NCBI GenBank assembly: GCA_003221075.1
Contig: QHUF01000006.1
Coordinates: forward strand, 1-10,517
Direction: 5' to 3'
Length of the DNA stretch: 10,517 bases
Source: Gemmatimonadota bacterium
GTDB lineage: Bacteria; Gemmatimonadota; Gemmatimonadetes; Gemmatimonadales; GWC2-71-9
Below are positions 6,614 to 10,517 of the stretch, in pieces; position 1 is the stretch's first letter, and each line of letters begins with the position of its first letter. The position numbers and the translations under genes are program-made. The notes beneath the pieces were generated by a model, which was given only the letters and a program-made list of their open reading frames with translations, was not told the origin of the DNA and made no database searches.

Positions 6614-7766
6614 CAGCCCGGTGCGCGGCTATGCGCACGTAATAAAGGAAGATCTGGTCAATCCCAACCTCCTGTTCCTCGGCACCGAGCTTGGGCTGTG
6701 GGTTTCGGTGGACGGCGGGAAGCAGTGGGCGCACTACAAGGGCGGCGATTTACCGGCGGTCGCGGTGCGCGATCTCGCGATCCATCCGCGCGATCATGAC
6801 CTCGTGATCGGGACGCACGGACGCGGGATCTGGATCGTCGACGACATCTCGCCGCTGCGCGCGTTGACGCCCGGGGTGCTCGCCAGCCCGGTCGCGTTTT
6901 TGCCCGATCGTCCGACGGCGCAGCGTCTCCAGTCGGGCGGTGGCTGGGCGAACGGCGATGCCATGTTCGTCGGAGCGAATCCTCCCAGCGACGCCGTGAT
7001 TACCTACTACCAGCGGCGCCGGCACATCTTCGGCGACATGAAGCTCGAGGTGTACGACGCGAGCGGGAAACTGGTGGGCACGATGCCGACGAGCAAACGG
7101 CGCGGCTTGAATCGCGCGACGTGGTCGATGCGGCTGGCGCCGCCCCGCGTGCCGCCTGCGGCGAGCGCCGCGTTCGGTGCGGCGTTCGGCCCGCGCGTCC
7201 TGCCGGGGACGTACACGATCAAGCTGACCAAGGACACGGCGACTTTCACGACGCAGCTCGTGCTCGTCCCCGATCCCCGGGGGACCCACACGCAAGCGGA
7301 GCGACAGGCGTCGCTTGACCTGGCGCTGAAGATCAAAGGGACGCTGGGCGACATGACGTTCGCGGTCGAGCGCATGAACGGCGTGCGCCAGGCGCTGGAG
7401 GAGCGCGCCGGGAGATTGCCGGCTTCCGACGCCGTCACGAAGCGGCTGCGCGCCGCATCGGCGGCGGTGGACGCGCTGCGCAAAAAGATCGTGGCGACGA
7501 AAGAAGGCGGAATGATCACGGGCGAGGAGCGGCTGCGCGAGAATCTCACCGATTTGTACAGCAACATCGTGTTCTACGACGGCGGCCCGGCGGAGACGCA
7601 GATCGAGCGCGCCGACGCGATCGCGCGCGAGTTGACGGATGTGGTGCGGGATTTCGACGCCTGGGCGACGCGCGAGTTGACGGGAATCAATGCGGCGCTC
7701 AGAGGCAAGAAGCTCGAACCCATCCAGGTGATCACCCGGCAGCAGTGGGAGGCAGCGGGGCAGTAG
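6366..7766 (+). CDS. BNR/Asp-box propeller protein, C-terminal fragment of the disrupted gene
   Basis: Continuation of the protein that begins at 4739, in a different frame. Family-like sequence starts at about 6372 (WAGTDDGNLQ), but the first ATG in this frame is at 6549 and has no Shine-Dalgarno sequence, so independent translation is unlikely. Asp-box turns are RDGGKTW just after 6400, STDFGATW after 6570, and SVDGGKQW near 6710. The segment LVIGTHGRGIWIVDD (about 6804-6848) is a family hallmark closing the propeller. A beta-sandwich-like region follows (DMKLEVYDASGKLVGTMPTS, then GTYTIKLTKDTATFTTQLVL), and then a C-terminal helical tail of about 150 residues. It ends at TAG 7764-7766, four bases before the GH5-type gene. 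Confidence is high that this is coding sequence of the same ancestral gene; confidence is low that it is expressed as it stands. Confidence 0.82.
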   Translation, partial: GAWAGTDDGNLQVTRDGGKTWTNAVANITGLPKNAWVSSVEPGHFNTGTIYATFDLHTFGDMRPYAYKSTDFGATWTPVVAPDSPVRGYAHVIKEDLVNPNLLFLGTELGLWVSVDGGKQWAHYKGGDLPAVAVRDLAIHPRDHDLVIGTHGRGIWIVDDISPLRALTPGVLASPVAFLPDRPTAQRLQSGGGWANGDAMFVGANPPSDAVITYYQRRRHIFGDMKLEVYDASGKLVGTMPTSKRRGLNRATWSMRLAPPRVPPAASAAFGAAFGPRVLPGTYTIKLTKDTATFTTQLVLVPDPRGTHTQAERQASLDLALKIKGTLGDMTFAVERMNGVRQALEERAGRLPASDAVTKRLRAASAAVDALRKKIVATKEGGMITGEERLRENLTDLYSNIVFYDGGPAETQIERADAIARELTDVVRDFDAWATRELTGINAALRGKKLEPIQVITRQQWEAAGQ

Positions 7767-7770
7767 GCGC

Positions 7771-8734
7771 GTGCGGTACGCAGCGTTGGTGGCGATCGCA
7801 ATGGTGGCCGCTTGCCGTAGCACGGCGATCGGGTCGGGTGGACCGCCGCCGCCACCACCACCACCGGGACCAGCGCCGGCGCTGCACGTTCAAGGGAATC
7901 AACTGGTCGATAGTGCCGGGCACGTTGTCCGGCTGAAGGGCGTGAATCGCTCCGGAACCGAGTACGCCTGCGCGCAGGGGTGGGGCTTCTTCGACGGCCC
8001 GTCGGACTCCGCGTCGGTGGCGGCGATTGCGTCGTGGAAAGCGAACGTGGTCCGCGTGCCGCTCAACGAGACGTGTTGGCTCGCGATCAACGGGGTATCG
8101 CCGGCGTACTCGGGTGCCGCCTACGCCCGAGCGATCAGCGACTTCGTGGGACGCCTGAACCGCGCCGGACTCGTCGTGATCCTGGAGCTGCACTGGAGCG
8201 CCGCGGGGACCGCGATCGCGCTCGGTCAGGCACCGATGCCGAATCGCGACCACACGCCGAAATTCTGGCGGGAAGTTGCCGCTGCTTACAGCGGCAACAA
8301 CGCGGTGATCTTCGACCTGTTCAACGAGCCGTTTCCGGACAGCAACTCGAACACGGCCGAGGCGTGGCGCTGCTGGCGGGACGGCGGAACCTGTAGCGGG
8401 ATGAGCTTCCAGGCGGCCGGCATGCAGGAGCTGGTGGATTCGGTCCGCAGCGCGGGCGCCACGAACGTCATCATGGTGGGAGGCACCAAGGCGTGTTGGG
8501 ACAGCACTGCGGCCCCGGTGGCACTGCAGGTTCCGCTGGTGCTTGGCGAGCCTGGGGCAAGACGACCACGGCAGCGCGTTCGTGACCTCGTTGATGGACT
8601 GGATGGATGCGCGCCAGGGGAGCTATCTCGCCTGGGTGTGGGACGTGTGGGGCAGTCCGCTCGACCTGATCACGAATTACGATGGAACGCCGACGACCTA
8701 CGGGCAGACGTTCAAGACCCGGTTTTCGAACTGA
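7771..8734 (+). pseudogene. GH5-type (cellulase-family) glycoside hydrolase lipoprotein, disrupted
   Basis: Relative of GH5 endoglucanases, which cleave beta-linked polysaccharides by a retaining mechanism. The GTG at 7771 starts a lipoprotein signal (MRYAALVAIAMVAAC, lipobox VAAC with C15), followed by an eight-proline linker at 25-32. The TIM barrel begins LKGVNRSGTEYACAQGWGFF. The acid/base glutamate is E186 (DLFNEPF) and the nucleophile E260 (LVLGE). Two lesions are apparent. First, IMVGG joins directly to TKACWDST near 8485, where relatives carry about 35 more residues including the conserved His-x-Tyr strand. Second, one extra C at 8551-8552, straight after the E260 codon, shifts the frame. 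Removing it restores LGQDDHGSAFVTSLMDW through SYLAWVWDVW to the stop at 8732-8734. Unrepaired, the frame runs to 8763 with an unrelated tail. Activity as it stands is unlikely. The family call is strong; that the lesions are real is uncertain. Confidence 0.82.
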
Positions 8735-8749
8735 CACTGGGAGGTTCTC

Positions 8750-10111
8750 GTGACCTCGAGTAGGGACGACCTGGACCGGCGCGAGGCGCTGAAGCTCATC
8801 GCAGGCGGGCTCGGTCTCGCCGCCCTGGGCGAGACCGGGGCCTGCGCGCACTCCGTCCACGCCACCTCATCTGAGCCACGGCCGTTCTTCGCAGCCCCAC
8901 CCATCGAGACGGTCCGGATTGGCTTCGTCGGCGTCGGCGGGCAGGGGACCGCGCACGTGGAGAACCTGCTGCGGATCGAGGGGTGTGTGATCAAGGCCGT
9001 GGACGACATCGTGCCCGAAAAGGTGACCAGGATTCAGGATCTGGTCGAGCACGCGGGATTCCCGCGCCCCACGGGCTACTCGCGCAGTCCCACCGACTTC
9101 GTCCGCATGTGCGAGCAGGAGGAGCTGGACCTGGTATTCCACGCCACGCCCTGGGAGTGGCACGTCCCGATCTGCCTCGCGGCGATGCGCAATGGCAAGC
9201 ACACCGCCACCGAGGTGCCCGCCGCCTACACCGTGGATGACTGCTGGGCCCTGGTCGAGCACGCCGAGAAGTACGGGAAGCACTGCGTCATGATGGAGAA
9301 CTGCACGTACGGCCGGATGGAGATGATGGTCTTCAACATGGTCCGCCAGGGCGTGTTCGGCGAGATCCTGCACGCCGAGGGCGGATACATGCACGACCTG
9401 CGCTCCATAAAGTTCAGCAGCGAAGGTGAGGGGCTATGGCGCCGCGCGCATGCGATGAAACGCAACGGCAATCTCTACCCGACGCACGGGTTGGGCCCCG
9501 TCGCCAACTGCATGGACATCAATCGCGGCGATCGCTTCGCCTCGTTGGTCTCGATGAGCACCCCCTCGCGGGGACTGCAACTGTACGCCCGCGAGCATTT
9601 CGCCGAGGGCTCGCCGCAGCGGCAGGAGCAGTACGTCCTGGGTGACGTCAACGTGAGCCTGATCAAGACGGCCAACGGGCGAACCATCTGCGTCAGCCAC
9701 GACACGAACCTCCCACGCCCCTACAGCCGGGTCCACATCGTCCAGGGCACGCGCGGTCTGTTTCAGGGCTACCCCGATCGCGTCTATATCGAGGGGCGGA
9801 GCAAACCGGACGAGTGGGATCCGGCGGAGTCCTACCGGGCCGAGTTCGACCATCCGCTGTGGAAGCAGATAGAGGAAAAGAGTCGAGGCGCCGGGCACGG
9901 CGGCATGGATTACCTCGAGGACTACCGGCTCATCAAGTGCCTCCGCGAAGGCGTGCCCACCGACATGAACGTCTACGACGCCGTGGCACTCAGCGTCGTC
10001 ACGCCTCTCTCCGAGTGGTCGGTGGCCAACGGGGGCCGGCCGGCGGAGTTCCCAGACTTCACCCGCGGCCGCTGGAAGACGTGGCCGCAGTTGGGGATCG
10101 TCACGGCGTGA
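8750..10111 (+). CDS. GH109-type NAD-dependent glycosidase (alpha-N-acetylgalactosaminidase-like, Gfo/Idh/MocA fold), Tat-exported
   Basis: GH109 enzymes hydrolyse alpha-N-acetylgalactosaminides using a tightly bound NAD+ and a redox-elimination mechanism. The 453-residue length fits the family. The N-terminus has a twin-arginine signal (DRREALKLIAGGLGLAAL, R10-R11); C32 could alternatively be a weak lipobox. Export by Tat fits a protein that folds around NAD before secretion. The Rossmann motif is GVGGQG at 61-66. Family landmarks are TEVPAAYT at 154-161, NCTYGRMEMMVFNMVRQGVF at 184-203 (Y187), and NLYPTHGLGPV with Y243 and H246, which match the active-site Tyr/His pair described for GH109. 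The start is GTG 8750 with GGGAGG at 8739-8744. The stop overlaps the epimerase start (GTGA). No lesion was seen, unlike the two genes upstream. Substrate specificity within GH109 cannot be read from sequence; another glycoside or a plain oxidoreductase role is possible. Confidence 0.9.
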   Translation: MTSSRDDLDRREALKLIAGGLGLAALGETGACAHSVHATSSEPRPFFAAPPIETVRIGFVGVGGQGTAHVENLLRIEGCVIKAVDDIVPEKVTRIQDLVEHAGFPRPTGYSRSPTDFVRMCEQEELDLVFHATPWEWHVPICLAAMRNGKHTATEVPAAYTVDDCWALVEHAEKYGKHCVMMENCTYGRMEMMVFNMVRQGVFGEILHAEGGYMHDLRSIKFSSEGEGLWRRAHAMKRNGNLYPTHGLGPVANCMDINRGDRFASLVSMSTPSRGLQLYAREHFAEGSPQRQEQYVLGDVNVSLIKTANGRTICVSHDTNLPRPYSRVHIVQGTRGLFQGYPDRVYIEGRSKPDEWDPAESYRAEFDHPLWKQIEEKSRGAGHGGMDYLEDYRLIKCLREGVPTDMNVYDAVALSVVTPLSEWSVANGGRPAEFPDFTRGRWKTWPQLGIVTA

Positions 10112-10517
10112 CAGGCGTCGGTCAGCGCGCGCTGGTGACGGGTGGAGCGGGATTCATCGGCTCCCATATCGTCGATCGCCTGGTGGCGAGCGGCCACACG
10201 GTCTGCGTGGTGGACGATCTCTCGACGGGATCCGCGGGCAACATCCCCCCGGGCCCGCAGTTCGAGCGCGTCGATATCTGTGATCCGGTCGCGCTCCGGG
10301 ACGTCTTCACGCGATTCAAGCCGGAGGTCGTGTTCCATGCGGCGGCGCAGACGGATGTGCGCCGCTCGGTGCGCGAGCCGGACTTCGACGCCCGCGTGAA
10401 CGTGCTCGGCGGCCTGAACGTGCTGCGCGCAGGTCGAACGAGCGGGACTCGCCGCATCGTCTATGCGTCGTCGGCCGCCGTTTACGGCACTCCGGTCACG
10501 ATGCCCGTGCCCGAAAC
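10108..10517 (+). CDS. NAD-dependent sugar epimerase/dehydratase (UDP-glucose 4-epimerase-like), partial, 3' end beyond window
   Basis: First 136 codons of an extended short-chain dehydrogenase acting on nucleotide sugars in the cytoplasm. Key sites are the NAD-binding TGGAGFIGSH at 11-20, the acidic ribose-binding VVDDLSTG near 34-41, VFHAAAQTDVRRSV (the HAAAQ variant common in GalE-like enzymes), and the catalytic serine region YASSAAVYG. The catalytic YxxxK lies beyond the edge, so activity cannot be confirmed. The start is GTG 10108, overlapping the stop of the GH109-type gene as GTGA, with GGGGA ten bases upstream; translation is probably coupled. In context it could interconvert UDP-Glc/UDP-Gal or UDP-GlcNAc/UDP-GalNAc, the latter fitting a GalNAc-releasing neighbour, but the sequence present does not decide this. 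Confidence 0.88.
   Translation, partial: MTGVGQRALVTGGAGFIGSHIVDRLVASGHTVCVVDDLSTGSAGNIPPGPQFERVDICDPVALRDVFTRFKPEVVFHAAAQTDVRRSVREPDFDARVNVLGGLNVLRAGRTSGTRRIVYASSAAVYGTPVTMPVPE

Noticed and set aside
6750..7823. Minus-strand open frame of 357 codons opposite the BNR C-terminal fragment
   Set aside because: The plus strand carries recognisable family sequence; the minus translation is Arg/His-rich without motifs.
7840..7870. CCG/CCA repeat at the start of the GH5-type gene as a tandem repeat or CRISPR-like element
   Set aside because: It simply encodes the eight-proline linker after the lipobox.

Overview
This 10.5 kb window is GC-rich, densely coded bacterial DNA. Genes abut or overlap by a few bases, GTG starts are common, and exported proteins carry signal peptides ending in an '..A-Q' pattern. 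The gene mix is an ECF sigma factor with secreted HEAT-repeat proteins, a LolA-like protein coupled to a large Asp-box (BNR/sortilin-like) propeller protein, and a Tat-exported GH109-type enzyme. By inference this suggests Gemmatimonadota or a related Acidobacteriota-like lineage. No rRNA, tRNA, CRISPR array, insertion sequence or phage gene is visible, and no gene-free stretch reaches 300 bases.

Left block, minus strand (3920 down to 1): upp (uracil phosphoribosyltransferase), then after 78 bases a tightly packed set. It runs ECF sigma factor (GTG start at 3182), a single-pass membrane protein in the anti-sigma position, a 553-residue secreted TPR/HEAT-repeat protein, and the first 108 residues of another secreted protein cut by the window edge. 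All junctions after the sigma gene are stop/start overlaps, so the four genes look like one translationally coupled unit. A plausible ECF-type promoter lies just upstream of the sigma gene. The set reads as an envelope-signalling module: the sigma factor is held at the membrane, with extracytoplasmic HEAT-repeat proteins as possible sensors or effectors.

Right block, plus strand (3996 to 10517): a LolA-like exported protein overlaps by ATGA a BNR/Asp-box propeller protein. Four bases later comes a GH5-type lipoprotein, then a Tat-exported GH109-type NAD-dependent glycosidase, which overlaps by GTGA an NAD-dependent sugar epimerase that runs off the right edge. A sigma-70-like promoter precedes the block in the 75-base divergent gap with upp. 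Functionally the block looks like envelope/export plus glycan breakdown and sugar-nucleotide handling.

The most notable oddity is that the two middle genes of the right block are broken while their neighbours look intact. The propeller gene changes frame near 6365-6375 and apparently lost about 25 codons there. The GH5 gene appears to lack an internal piece of roughly 35 codons near 8485 and has a one-base frameshift at 8551-8552, immediately after its nucleophile glutamate codon. This is either real gene decay or clustered consensus/assembly error. I found no convincing wholly new system; the best candidate for a little-described one is the ECF sigma / zinc-less anti-sigma / secreted HEAT-repeat module.
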